A stretch of 56,619 nt of DNA from an uncultured Bacteroidales bacterium (GCA_937896895.1 CALBNV010000090.1:1-56619), one strand, 5' to 3'. Counted from the first letter of the stretch, positions 40,268-49,606 are shown. Translations and numbers: made by a program. The notes: generated by a model not told the origin, from the sequence alone.

Positions 40268-42949
40268 ATGAAACACATCAAGAAAATCTTCACATTAATT
40301 GTTGCAGTTTTGCTCGCAACGTCATGTTCAAAAGAGTCGCATTTCATCTCCGACCGTTCGCAACGTGCTGATGTCCAGCGTGATTTGCAGGAGAAGATGG
40401 CAGCGATGCCGAATGGCGATTTGTTTGCCGTTTTCAATGAAGACATTGCCGCGAAAGAACGCGAGGCGTTAGAGTTCCTGTACGCCTACATGCCTCTGTG
40501 CGACATCACTGATTACAGCGGCGACTATTTCCGTGCGAACATCAACGCATCGTTCAAGGCGAAGGAGGAGATGCCGTGGGGCGCACAAGTGCCTGAACGT
40601 GAGTTCAATCACTTCGTGGTGCCGGTGAGGATCAACAACGAGAACCTCGACGACTCGCGTTTTGTGTTCTATGAGGAGTTGAAAGACAGGGTGAAAAACC
40701 TGTCGATGAGCGACGCGGTCCTTGAGGTGAATCATTGGTGCCATGAGAAGGCCAACTACAAAGGCTCCGACTCGCGCACAAGCTCTCCGCTGGCGACAGT
40801 GAAGACCTCGTGGGGACGCTGCGGCGAGGAATCGACGTTTCTGGTTGCTGCATTGCGTTCGGTGTGCATCCCGGCAAGGCAGGTCTATACGCCGCGCTGG
40901 GCGCATTGCGACGACAACCACGCCTGGGTCGAGGCCTGGGTTGACGGAGAGTGGCATTTCCTCGGCGCCTGCGAGCCGGAGCCGGTGCTCGACCTGGGCT
41001 GGTTCAACGCACCCGCGTCACGATGCCTGCTGCTCCATACAAGAGTGTTCGGGAGATATTACGGCCCGGAGGAAGTCATTGAGCGGACATCAAACCATAC
41101 TGAAATCAATGTCGTTTATAATTACGCCGAGACAGCTAAATTGAATGTCAAAGTTGTTGATGATGAAGGCGATGCGATAGCCGGCGCGAAAGTGGATTTC
41201 AAGATTTACAACTACGCCGAGTTCTGCACCGTCGCTTCAAAGACGACTGACGAAAAAGGCGAAACGTGGATGACCGCCGGCCTCGGAACCATGATGATCT
41301 ATGCTTCGAAAGATGGGAAGTATGGCTATGAAGTCGTGAAAATCGACGATGTCGATGACGTGACAATCACAATCAAACAGGCGGCAAATGTTGATTATGA
41401 AGAGGCTTTCGACATCGTTCCGCCTGCGGAGAAAGCACGTATTCCTGAGGTCTCGAAGGAGATGCGCGATGAGAACAACCGCCGTGGCGTTTATGAAGAT
41501 TCGATAAGGAACGCCTATGTCGCCAAGTGCGTCGAAGCCCAGAATGAAGGTGACTATGACAGGGAAATAATGTCGAAGACCTGGGGCAACTACCAGACAA
41601 TCAAGGATTTCGTTGATTATTCGAGAACATTCGGCGGTGAGCGGCACGCTTGGGACTTGCTGAAGGTGATAAGCGACAAAGACCTTCGTGATGTGTCGCT
41701 CGATGTCTTGAAAGACAATTTCTCGCACCGTGTCTTGATTGCTGACAACTGCGGCCTGACGGATGATATGTTCAATGAATATGTTTATAATCCGCGCGTG
41801 TCGAATGAGATGATTCGTCCGTACAAGCAGCAGCTTGAATATCAGCTGAGCGGTGCCGCCGACCTCCCGGAAGGCGCTGTCGCAGAACTCGTCTCGATGA
41901 ACTATTATCGCGCAAATCCCCAGCTGATTGTCGATTGGGTGAAAAACAACATCGAGGTCCGCGATGACCTGAACGTCCGCAGCATCCCTATGCTTCCGAC
42001 CGGCGTGCTGAAGTCGCGTGTCGCCGACTCGCATTCCCGCGACATCTTCTTCGTGGCGATGGCACGCAGCGCAGGCATCCCGTCGAGGATCGACCCCGTC
42101 ACGGGAAAGGTTCAGTATTTTGAAAGCCAATGGGTTGATGTTGACTTTGAAGCGCAGGAAGAACAGTCGTCAGCCGAGAAAGGCACGTTGGTGATTGAAT
42201 ATTCGCCGACGCAAAACATGCCCGACCCGAGATATTACTCGCATTTCACGATTAAGAAATTCAACGGCAACACCTTCGATCTGCTGGCTTACGATGACCG
42301 CGACCCCGGCATGGATGTCGGGTTGCTATATTCGCAGCTGATGGCCGACGGCGGCCTCGAACTCGACGCGGGTTATTATGTGATGATTTCCGGCACGCGA
42401 TTGGCCGACGGCAGCGTGTTGAACCACAACGTCTTCTTCAATATCGAAGGCGGGAAGACCACGACGGTCGGACTCGTCATGCGCGAGCCTGTTGACGGCG
42501 TGCAGATTATCGGGAACTTCAATTCCGAAAACCGTTTCATGCCCGTTGATTCGCAAGAAGATAAAAGTCTGCTTCAAATCGCGGGACGCAGTTTCTATGT
42601 CCTCGGCATCCTTGACGGCGGCAGCGAGCCGACAACTCACGCAATGCAGGACATCTCAATCTTGAAAGACAAATTCGAGGAGTGGGGTGGAAGCGTGATT
42701 TTTGTTTTTCAGGATGAAGAAAGCCTCGATAATTTCAAACTCAAGAATTTCAATGATTTGCCGTCAAATATTACATTTGGGGTTGAAAACGGGACGATGC
42801 TCTCGGAAGCTGTTTCCAACATGAAACTTCAAAACAGGAGCCTCCCGATATTTCTCATTGTCAACTCGAACAACGAGGTGGTGTTCGTACTTCAGGGCTA
42901 TACCATCGGCCTCGGCGAGCAGATCATGAAGGTGTTGGGGAAGATTTAG
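40268..42949 (+). CDS. Multidomain transglutaminase-like lipoprotein
   Basis: Large exported lipoprotein of 893 aa; the lipobox Cys is residue 20 (LLATSC). A transglutaminase-like domain has Cys185 in WGRCGEEST and His218 in DDNHAWVEAW, followed by an acidic residue in GACEPEP: the triad is intact. A carboxypeptidase-regulatory-like beta domain (about 295-370) follows. A second region at about 555-630 (RSIPMLPTGVLKSR, then FFVAMARSAGIPSRID) looks like a degenerate transglutaminase core without the cysteine. The last 140 residues resemble a thioredoxin fold without CxxC. It probably acts on peptides or glycopeptides at the cell surface; the substrate is unknown. Its stop overlaps the stop of the convergent ATPase gene. 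Confidence 0.8.
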   Translation: MKHIKKIFTLIVAVLLATSCSKESHFISDRSQRADVQRDLQEKMAAMPNGDLFAVFNEDIAAKEREALEFLYAYMPLCDITDYSGDYFRANINASFKAKEEMPWGAQVPEREFNHFVVPVRINNENLDDSRFVFYEELKDRVKNLSMSDAVLEVNHWCHEKANYKGSDSRTSSPLATVKTSWGRCGEESTFLVAALRSVCIPARQVYTPRWAHCDDNHAWVEAWVDGEWHFLGACEPEPVLDLGWFNAPASRCLLLHTRVFGRYYGPEEVIERTSNHTEINVVYNYAETAKLNVKVVDDEGDAIAGAKVDFKIYNYAEFCTVASKTTDEKGETWMTAGLGTMMIYASKDGKYGYEVVKIDDVDDVTITIKQAANVDYEEAFDIVPPAEKARIPEVSKEMRDENNRRGVYEDSIRNAYVAKCVEAQNEGDYDREIMSKTWGNYQTIKDFVDYSRTFGGERHAWDLLKVISDKDLRDVSLDVLKDNFSHRVLIADNCGLTDDMFNEYVYNPRVSNEMIRPYKQQLEYQLSGAADLPEGAVAELVSMNYYRANPQLIVDWVKNNIEVRDDLNVRSIPMLPTGVLKSRVADSHSRDIFFVAMARSAGIPSRIDPVTGKVQYFESQWVDVDFEAQEEQSSAEKGTLVIEYSPTQNMPDPRYYSHFTIKKFNGNTFDLLAYDDRDPGMDVGLLYSQLMADGGLELDAGYYVMISGTRLADGSVLNHNVFFNIEGGKTTTVGLVMREPVDGVQIIGNFNSENRFMPVDSQEDKSLLQIAGRSFYVLGILDGGSEPTTHAMQDISILKDKFEEWGGSVIFVFQDEESLDNFKLKNFNDLPSNITFGVENGTMLSEAVSNMKLQNRSLPIFLIVNSNNEVVFVLQGYTIGLGEQIMKVLGKI

Positions 42950-44136
42950 TTGTCGAGTAATTTCCCTAAATCCCAGTGTAAGAATTCTTCAACCGGAATC
43001 CCACCGGAACCGACAATGATTGAGTTCTTTGGTGAGAATTTCTCTCTGAATACCGTCAGTCCGCTGCTGGTTGTTCTTTTCCCGCTTTTTACTTCAATGG
43101 CTATAAGTCTTCCTCTACGTGAAAGAATGAAATCGACCTCGTCTGAATTCTCGCGCCAATAATAAACCTTGTAATCGCATTGGTCGGCAAGCCCTACAAG
43201 ATATGCTCCGACCGCCGACTCCGTCCATCGTCCCCAACGGGTTGGATTAGTACGCTCTTCCACGTAACCACGTCCGTTATAGACACTGAGCAACGCCTGG
43301 TTGTAAACTTGATATTTCGGTATCGAATTGTATTTTCTTGAATTGTCATTGGCGTATTTTTGCAAGCCTTTAATCAGGTGACATTCAGACAATATTTCAA
43401 GATAACCTGCTAATGTCGTGACATTTCCGGCATCGTCAAGCTGGCCTAACATTTTGTTGAGCGATAGCAGTTCCCCCGAATAGCTGCACCCAAGCTCGAA
43501 AAGTTGTCGTAGCAGTGCTGGCTTATAAACCGTTGCAGTCATCAAAGCGTCTTTTGCAATAGCTGGCTCAATGATGGAGTCAATGATGTATTGCTTCCAT
43601 CGCGACTCATTATCAATCATATACGCACATCCTGGGTAACCTCCGAAGTAAATATATTGGTTGATGTCCCATCCAAAAGCTTCGTGCATCTCACTGAAGG
43701 TCCAATGCCCCATCCGAATCATCTCAAAGCGGCCTGCAAGTGATTCCGTCAATCCTTTTTTTAGTAACAGTCTTGAAGAACCAAGAAGTACAACCTTGAT
43801 ATTCAACTTGTTGAGGCTGTCTTGATCCCATTCTTTCTTTACTACTTCGCTCCAGTTGAATATTTTTTGGATCTCATCAATGACAATGAGATACTCATCT
43901 AAACTATTCGCAGCCATGTTTGATCTTGCCGTCTCCCATTGCTCCGAAATCCATCCGGAGTTGGATGCCACGGCACTGTCAGCCGTGCAAAAATGGTATG
44001 GAACATCAATGGATTCCAATACTTGATTAATCAAAGTTGATTTCCCAACTTGTCTCGGACCTGCAATTACTTGGATGAAGTGCCTGTCTTCCTTAATGCG
44101 AGATGTTATTGTTTCAAATTGATTTCGTTGATACAT
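42946..44136 (-). CDS. AAA_14 / DUF4143 family ATPase (third copy)
   Basis: Full-length family member of 396 aa. Walker A GPRQVGKST is at 26-34, Walker B IVIDEIQ at about 84-90, and the C-terminal nuclease-like core has Asp335 in DEVDFI and Glu348-Lys350 in IEVKSG. Its sequence is far from the other two in this window, so these are separate acquisitions. The stop codon overlaps that of the convergent transglutaminase-like gene by 4 bp, with no repeat at that end. At the 5' end a TATCTTTG -7 box (44161-44168) is followed upstream, after 6 bp, by an array of five 22-bp units. Function unknown. Confidence 0.9.
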   Translation of the reverse strand: MYQRNQFETITSRIKEDRHFIQVIAGPRQVGKSTLINQVLESIDVPYHFCTADSAVASNSGWISEQWETARSNMAANSLDEYLIVIDEIQKIFNWSEVVKKEWDQDSLNKLNIKVVLLGSSRLLLKKGLTESLAGRFEMIRMGHWTFSEMHEAFGWDINQYIYFGGYPGCAYMIDNESRWKQYIIDSIIEPAIAKDALMTATVYKPALLRQLFELGCSYSGELLSLNKMLGQLDDAGNVTTLAGYLEILSECHLIKGLQKYANDNSRKYNSIPKYQVYNQALLSVYNGRGYVEERTNPTRWGRWTESAVGAYLVGLADQCDYKVYYWRENSDEVDFILSRRGRLIAIEVKSGKRTTSSGLTVFREKFSPKNSIIVGSGGIPVEEFLHWDLGKLLDN

Positions 44137-44160
44137 AGAGTGTTATCTTAAATTTCGCTG

Positions 44161-44168
44161 CAAAGATA
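44161..44168 (-). promoter_or_regulatory. -7 box of the third DUF4143 ATPase gene
   Basis: TATCTTTG on the minus strand, 24 bp before the ATG. The neighbouring 22-bp array covers its -33 region. Confidence 0.7.
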
Positions 44169-44174
44169 AATAAA

Positions 44175-44284
44175 ATTCTCAAATGTCTGATAGAAAATTC
44201 TCAATTCATTGAGAAAAAATTCTCAAATGCCTGTCAAAAAATTCTCAATTCATTGAGAAAAAATTCTCAAATGTCTGATAAATA
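44175..44284. repeat. Array of five 22-bp units in A-B-A-B-A order
   Basis: Units start at 44175, 44197, 44219, 44241 and 44263, each beginning attctcaa. The two B units are identical and contain a perfect ttctcaa-ttca-ttgagaa palindrome; the three A units carry atgtctgat or a close variant. In the direction of the ATPase gene every unit ends in gagaat. It is not a CRISPR array: the units are contiguous with no spacers. Confidence 0.9.
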
Positions 44285-44319
44285 GCGTGATGACGTTTGG
44301 CTTAGGGCTTGGTTTTTGC

Positions 44320-44360
44320 AAAAAAAACTGGCGCACGAAAGAAAAACATTCGCACGCCAG
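44320..44360 (-). terminator. Intrinsic terminator after infB
   Basis: A 12-bp stem with two G-U pairs (44328-44339 with 44349-44360) and a run of T residues on the minus strand. It closes the rimP-nusA-infB transcript. Confidence 0.85.
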
Positions 44361-44391
44361 CTAATAATAAAATCTAAAATCTTACTCTCTG

Positions 44392-47300
44392 CTAAAGTTT
44401 CCTCGAAACCTCTTTCTCCTGATAACCTTCGATGATGTCGCCGACCTTGATGTCGTTGAAGTTGTCGATGTTAAGTCCGCATTCAAAGCCCGCGCTGACT
44501 TCCTTGACATCGTCTTTGAAACGTTTCAGTGAGCCGAGTGAGCCTGTGTGAACTACGATGCCGTCGCGGATGAGACGAATCTTTGTCTGTCGGTTGACCT
44601 TGCCGTCGAGGACCATGCAACCGGCGATGTTTCCGACCTTGCTGATGTGGAACACCTCGCGGATCTCGATGTTGCAAGTGACAACTTCTTGAATCTCAGG
44701 GGCGAGCATGCCTTCGATAGCTGACTTGATTTCTTCGATGGCGGTGTAGATGATGGAGTACAGTCGGATGTCGATTTGTTCGCGTTCAGCGATCTTACGC
44801 GCCTGCATTGTCGGGCGCACGTTGAAGCCCACGATGACGGCGTTGGATGCTGAGGCCAGCATGATGTCGGCTTCGCTGATGGCACCGACCGACTTGTGGA
44901 TGATGTTGACCTGAACCTCTTCGGTTGAGAGTTTCAGCAACGAGTCGGACAGAGCTTCAACGGAGCCGTCAACGTCAGCTTTGACGATGATGTTGAGTTC
45001 CTTGAAGTCGCCGATGGCGATACGGCGGCCGATCTCGTCCAATGTGATATGTTTCTGTGTGCGGATGCCTTGTTCGCGCTGCAACTGCATACGGCGGCTT
45101 GCTATCGTCTTTACCTCGCGCTCATCGGTCATGACGTTGAAGTTGTCGCCGGCCTGAGGCGCTCCGTTGAGACCCAACAGCAGTAATGGTGTTGACGGGC
45201 CTGCCTCTTTGAGGGCTTGGTTACGCTCGTTGAACATGGCTTTGACCTTGCCGTATGTCGTTCCGGCGAGAACCATGTCGCCGACACGCAACGTGCCTTC
45301 CTGCACGAGAATCTTCGCCACATAGCCGCGGCCTTTGTCGAGCGCCGACTCGATGACCGTACCTTTCGCCAAACGGTTCGGGTTGCCTTTGAGTTCGAGC
45401 ATCTCGGCCTCGAGAAGCACTTTTTCGAGAAGCTCGTCAACGCCGATACCTTGTTTTGCGGAGATTTCCTGTGACTGCACCTTGCCGCCCCATTCCTCAA
45501 CGAGGATGTTCATGTCGGCGAGCTGGCGGTAAATCTTCTGCGGGTCAGCGGTTGGCTTGTCTATCTTGTTGATGGCGAAAACGATAGGCACGTTGGCTGC
45601 ATGTGCGTGGTTGATGGCTTCGATTGTCTGAGGCATCACGTTGTCATCAGCCGCGATGACGATGATGGCGACGTCGGTGATCTTGGCACCGCGGGCACGC
45701 ATGGCAGTGAATGCCTCGTGGCCAGGGGTGTCGAGGAACGTCACTTTCTTGCCTGAAGCTGTCTTGACCTCGTAAGCACCTATATGCTGTGTGATGCCGC
45801 CGGCTTCTCCTGCCACCACGTTGGTACTGCGGATGAAGTCAAGGAGCTTGGTCTTGCCGTGGTCAACGTGACCCATGACGGTGACGACAGGTGCTCTCGG
45901 CACGAGGTCCTCAGGGTTGTCAGGCTCGTCGCTCTCCGCGATGGCCTCCTGCACGTCGATGCTCGTGAACTCGATGCTGAAGCCGAACTCCTCCGCCACC
46001 ACCTGAAGCACCTCGGCGTCAAGGCGTTGGTTGATGGAGACGAACATGCCGAGGTTCATGCATGTGGCGATGACCTTCGTCACAGGGATATTCATCATCG
46101 TGGCCAACTCGTTGGCGGTGACGAACTCTGTGACCTTGAGGATTTTCTTTTCCTCCATTTCGTGCATTCTTTCCTCCTCAAGCTCGTTCTGGATGTTATG
46201 ACGTTTCTCGCGGCGGTGCTTCGATGTCTTCGACTTGCCGAGAGGGGAGAGGCGGGCTAACGTCTCTTTGATCTGGTTCTTTATTTCCTCGTCTGTGAGT
46301 TCTGTCTTCTCTTCGATTATCGGCTGTTTGCCTTTCTTGAAACGGTCGCGGTCTTTGTTACGGTTGTCGTTGCCAGGCTTGCCGCTTTGCGGCTTCCCGC
46401 CCTGACCTTGCGGTTTACCTTGCCCCTGTACCTTGCCCCCTTGCTTGTTGTTCTTTTGTTTTTCTTGGTTGATGACCTCGTTTGGGTTGACGGGGCCGTT
46501 GCCTATGCGTTTGCGTTTCTTTTTCTTGTCCTTCGAGAATTTGTCGTCACCCGATGAAGCGACAGGTTGCTTGCCTTTCGGCTTACGTTCCGTTGGAAGC
46601 TCAATCTTGTCGAGAATCTTCGGCCCTTCAAGTTTCTTCACCTTTGTCGGGATGAAGTTGACGGGGTTGTCGCTGTTGGCGGCTTGTGCGGCCTGAACCT
46701 TCGGGTCAACGGGTGCGGCTTGAACAGGCTTTTGTTGTGGCTGCACGGGTTTCTGCTGAGCTGGTTCCTGCGGCTTCGCCGGTTTCTGCTGAACAGGCTT
46801 CTGCTCCTGACGGTTCTCTGTCTTCTTGCCTTCATTTTTAGGTTGTCCGTTACCTTTCTTACTGTTGGCTTTCTTTTCATCAGGAAGGTCAATCTTGCCG
46901 ACGACATTCAGTTTCACCGTTTCCGGAACAGTGCCCTGCTTCATCTTCTCCGCCTGTGGTTTTTCTTTCATCTCGGCGACGGGTTTCACTGTTTCCGGTT
47001 CGACTTCAGCTTTCACCTCATCCTTCGCTTCAACTTTCGACCCGGTTTTCACCTCATCTCTCACTTCTGTTTTTGGTTCGGCTTTAGCTGTCACAACTGG
47101 TGTCCCTGCGACAGGCTCTTTCTTCGTTTCAACAGCTGACGGTTCTTCTTTCGGGGCGGGTTTCTCCTCGTTGGCAGGTATGGTGTTGGTCTTGATGGTG
47201 ACAATCTTGTCGCTGTCATCTTCATCAGCTGTCACCTTCACTTTTTCTTTCTTGCCAACGGTGATTGTCTCGCCCTTGAAGGTCATGTTGCTGAGCTGGT

Positions 47301-47493
47301 CAGCGTTTTTCTTGACTTCTTTCTCGCCTTGGTATTCCTTCACCACCAAGGCATATTGCTCCGCTGTGAGCTTGGTGTTCGGTGACGAATCAACGGCATG
47401 ACCTTTCTTCGCGAGAAATTCCACAATTGTCGATGCGCCTACGTTAAACTCCTTGGCGGCTTTTGATAATCTGATGCTTTTTTCTTCGGACAT
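44392..47493 (-). CDS. infB: Translation initiation factor IF-2
   Basis: GTPase of 1033 aa that places initiator tRNA on the 30S subunit. The N-terminus has the IF-2 N domain (IRLSKAAKEFNVGASTIVEF). A long low-complexity region rich in Lys, Glu, Pro and Gln (about 85-400) follows, with repeated KPVQ/QQKP blocks typical of Bacteroidota IF-2. The G domain starts near residue 537 (GHVDHGKTKLLDF), with DTPGHEAF and NKIDKP. Domains II to IV end with VSRKL. Last gene of the rimP-nusA-infB operon. Confidence 0.96.
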   Translation of the reverse strand: MSEEKSIRLSKAAKEFNVGASTIVEFLAKKGHAVDSSPNTKLTAEQYALVVKEYQGEKEVKKNADQLSNMTFKGETITVGKKEKVKVTADEDDSDKIVTIKTNTIPANEEKPAPKEEPSAVETKKEPVAGTPVVTAKAEPKTEVRDEVKTGSKVEAKDEVKAEVEPETVKPVAEMKEKPQAEKMKQGTVPETVKLNVVGKIDLPDEKKANSKKGNGQPKNEGKKTENRQEQKPVQQKPAKPQEPAQQKPVQPQQKPVQAAPVDPKVQAAQAANSDNPVNFIPTKVKKLEGPKILDKIELPTERKPKGKQPVASSGDDKFSKDKKKKRKRIGNGPVNPNEVINQEKQKNNKQGGKVQGQGKPQGQGGKPQSGKPGNDNRNKDRDRFKKGKQPIIEEKTELTDEEIKNQIKETLARLSPLGKSKTSKHRREKRHNIQNELEEERMHEMEEKKILKVTEFVTANELATMMNIPVTKVIATCMNLGMFVSINQRLDAEVLQVVAEEFGFSIEFTSIDVQEAIAESDEPDNPEDLVPRAPVVTVMGHVDHGKTKLLDFIRSTNVVAGEAGGITQHIGAYEVKTASGKKVTFLDTPGHEAFTAMRARGAKITDVAIIVIAADDNVMPQTIEAINHAHAANVPIVFAINKIDKPTADPQKIYRQLADMNILVEEWGGKVQSQEISAKQGIGVDELLEKVLLEAEMLELKGNPNRLAKGTVIESALDKGRGYVAKILVQEGTLRVGDMVLAGTTYGKVKAMFNERNQALKEAGPSTPLLLLGLNGAPQAGDNFNVMTDEREVKTIASRRMQLQREQGIRTQKHITLDEIGRRIAIGDFKELNIIVKADVDGSVEALSDSLLKLSTEEVQVNIIHKSVGAISEADIMLASASNAVIVGFNVRPTMQARKIAEREQIDIRLYSIIYTAIEEIKSAIEGMLAPEIQEVVTCNIEIREVFHISKVGNIAGCMVLDGKVNRQTKIRLIRDGIVVHTGSLGSLKRFKDDVKEVSAGFECGLNIDNFNDIKVGDIIEGYQEKEVSRKL

Positions 47494-47564
47494 AGAAATT
47501 TTTTTAAGTTTGTACTAAATCTTTTTCAACCTTAGCTATTGTTTTTCATTATGTTTCGATGATT

Positions 47565-48812
47565 TTAGTCATCGGCAAACTCTGCTTCGAGGATCTTGAA
47601 CACTTCCTGAACTGTCTCGATTTCGAGGTCAGCGCGTGTGGCGACCTCTTCAGGAGTGTATGCGAGGACGTTCTTCGCCGTGTCGCAGCCCATGTTCCTA
47701 AGCGACTCGATGATCCAGCCGTCGATTTCGTCGGCGAACTCGTTGAGGTCAACGTCGTCTTCCATGTCAACCTCATCAGAGTTGCGATAGACGTCGATGT
47801 CGTAGCCTGTGAGACGGCCTGCGAGCTTGATGTTGTAGCCGCCTTTGCCGATGGCGAGGCTCACCTGGTCGTTTTCCATATATACCTCGGCGAGTTTCTT
47901 CGCGTCGTGTAGGACGATGGAGGTGATCTTCGCCGGACTCAAGGCTCTGGTGATGAACAGATCTGGCTTGTTCGTGTAGTTGATGACATCGATGTTCTCG
48001 CCGTGCAGCTCTCTCACGATGCCGTGGATGCGTGAGCCTTTCATGCCGACGCATGCGCCGACCGGGTCGATTCTGTCGTCGTATGACTCGACGGCGATTT
48101 TGGCTCTCTGACCCGGCTCGCGGACGATCTTACGGATGGTGATGAGGCCGTCGCTCACCTCCGGAACTTCCTGCTCGAACAGTCTCTGCAAGAATATCTC
48201 TGATGTCCTCGACAGTGTGATGACTGGTGAGCCGTTCTTGTTTTCGACCGACTTCACGATTGCGCGGATCGGGTCACCTTTCTTATATACGTCGGCAGGG
48301 ATCTGCTCGATTTTCGGCAGAACCAGCTCGATGCCTTCCTCGTCAACGACGATGATTTCCTTGCGCCACGCCTGCGCGACCTCGGCGTTGATGATCTCGC
48401 CGACTTTGTCCTTGTATTTCAGGTAGATGTTCTCCTTCTCGTATTCCTGAATCTTGGCCTGGAGGTTCTGGCGGATCGCCAAAATCTCGCGGCGGCCAAA
48501 TTCATGGTAGTTAGTGATCTCTGTCACTTCATCGCCAACCTCAAAGTCAGGCTCGATCTTGATGGCATCGGAATAGGCGATTTCCGCGAGGTCGTCTTCG
48601 ACTTTGCCGTCTTCCACGACGGTGCGGTTGTGATATATCTCAAGGTCGCCCTTGTCGATGTTCACGATGATGTCGAAAAACTCGTCGCTGCCGTATTTCT
48701 TGGCGAGCATCGCCTTGAACACATCACTCAGGATGCGCATCATGGCTTCGCGGTCGATGTTCTTGAACTCCTTGAATTCGGAGAAGGTGTCGATTAAATT
48801 CAATGTTTCCAT
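47565..48812 (-). CDS. nusA: Transcription factor NusA
   Basis: Transcription elongation, termination and antitermination factor, 415 aa. Layout: N-terminal RNA-polymerase-binding domain, S1 domain (about 135-200), KH1 with the RIDPVGACVGMKGSRI signature, KH2 with SLAIGKGGYNIKLA, and a short C-terminal helical segment. It lacks the acidic repeats of E. coli NusA, as usual outside gammaproteobacteria. Three bp after rimP and 71 bp before infB. Confidence 0.95.
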   Translation of the reverse strand: METLNLIDTFSEFKEFKNIDREAMMRILSDVFKAMLAKKYGSDEFFDIIVNIDKGDLEIYHNRTVVEDGKVEDDLAEIAYSDAIKIEPDFEVGDEVTEITNYHEFGRREILAIRQNLQAKIQEYEKENIYLKYKDKVGEIINAEVAQAWRKEIIVVDEEGIELVLPKIEQIPADVYKKGDPIRAIVKSVENKNGSPVITLSRTSEIFLQRLFEQEVPEVSDGLITIRKIVREPGQRAKIAVESYDDRIDPVGACVGMKGSRIHGIVRELHGENIDVINYTNKPDLFITRALSPAKITSIVLHDAKKLAEVYMENDQVSLAIGKGGYNIKLAGRLTGYDIDVYRNSDEVDMEDDVDLNEFADEIDGWIIESLRNMGCDTAKNVLAYTPEEVATRADLEIETVQEVFKILEAEFADD

Positions 48813-48815
48813 TTC

Positions 48816-49277
48816 TTAGAATTTTATGTATGGTCTTATTTCTTTGATTTCCTCAATTAAAATTGTCTCGTTGTCGTGATATAAGATCTTTATCAGTTTG
48901 CCGTATTTTTTCTGCTCCGCTTCCTGAACCTCAATCTGCAAATCACTGACACTGACGAGTTTATACATCTTCTTCACTCCATCGTTTTTTGTGATGAAAA
49001 GATTTTCGCCGATGTATTTCCCATACTGTCTCACGACCAAAAGCGGCTCGTCGATGCCAGCCGACGACACGCTCAGCTCAAAGTCCTCGGCATCTCTGTC
49101 GAGATGCTCCTCAATGTAACGACTCGCCTCAACGCAGTCGTCGATGGTCACCGAAGTGTCGGAGTCGATGTAAACCTCAATCACATCATCGCTGCTGACC
49201 GTCACATCGACGACGTAACGGTCCGTGCCTCTCAAGGCCTCCTCGGCCAAACTGATAATTTGTTCCTTTGTTATCAT
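48816..49277 (-). CDS. rimP: Ribosome maturation factor RimP
   Basis: 30S-assembly factor of 153 aa with the RimP core DVTVSSDDVIEVYIDSD, SVTIDDCVEASRYIEE and LSVSSAGIDEPL (the SSPG-like loop is SSAG here). First protein gene of the classical rimP-nusA-infB operon. It starts 14 bp beyond the tRNA-Gln terminator, so it must be expressed by read-through or from a weak internal promoter. Confidence 0.93.
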   Translation of the reverse strand: MITKEQIISLAEEALRGTDRYVVDVTVSSDDVIEVYIDSDTSVTIDDCVEASRYIEEHLDRDAEDFELSVSSAGIDEPLLVVRQYGKYIGENLFITKNDGVKKMYKLVSVSDLQIEVQEAEQKKYGKLIKILYHDNETILIEEIKEIRPYIKF

Positions 49278-49290
49278 CTTACATTACAAT

Positions 49291-49318
49291 AAAAAAACCC
49301 ACTACTCCTGTAGCAGGT
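49291..49318 (-). terminator. Terminator between tRNA-Gln and rimP
   Basis: A 9-bp stem with two G-U pairs (49297-49305 with 49310-49318), a 4-nt loop and a seven-T run on the minus strand. Confidence 0.75.
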
Positions 49319-49336
49319 CTTCTCGATTAGTTGATG

Positions 49337-49407
49337 TTGTCGAGCAAGGATTCGAACCTTGACAGGCAGAACCAAAATCTGCAGTGCTGCCATTACACCA
49401 CTCGACA
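49337..49407 (-). tRNA. trnQ: tRNA-Gln (anticodon UUG)
   Basis: Cloverleaf with a 7-bp acceptor stem (tgtcgag with ctcgaca), D arm tggtgtaatggcagca, anticodon stem gcaga/tctgc around loop ttttggt giving anticodon TTG, and T arm with the ggttcgaat loop. The 3' CCA is not encoded: the sequence continues aca-tcaa. Confidence 0.93.
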
Positions 49408-49428
49408 TCATTCTGTCAAAAAGCGCCG

Positions 49429-49436
49429 CAAAAGTA
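49429..49436 (-). promoter_or_regulatory. -7 box for tRNA-Gln
   Basis: TACTTTTG, 21 bp before the mature tRNA 5' end. Confidence 0.65.
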
Positions 49437-49527
49437 CTAATTTTTTCGATATGTCGCGCTTTTTTGTCAAAAAAAATTATTGAACGCAATAATTTCAAAA
49501 AAACTGCATTTGCTTTTGAAAAAACAT

Positions 49528-49535
49528 TACTTTTG
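49528..49535 (+). promoter_or_regulatory. -7 box for the DUF2723 gene
   Basis: TACTTTTG, 71 bp before the ATG at 49607. Confidence 0.55.
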
Positions 49536-49606
49536 CAAATTCTATATTCAGCGCGAATACAGAATTTTTTTGCTTATCAACTTTTTTATTTTATAAACTA
49601 AAACAA

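Noticed and set aside
44175..44284. CRISPR array
   Set aside because: 22-bp units with no spacers; two unit types alternate.
46567..47139. 190-codon open frame antisense to infB
   Set aside because: Leu/Phe-rich mirror of the Lys/Glu-rich IF-2 linker.
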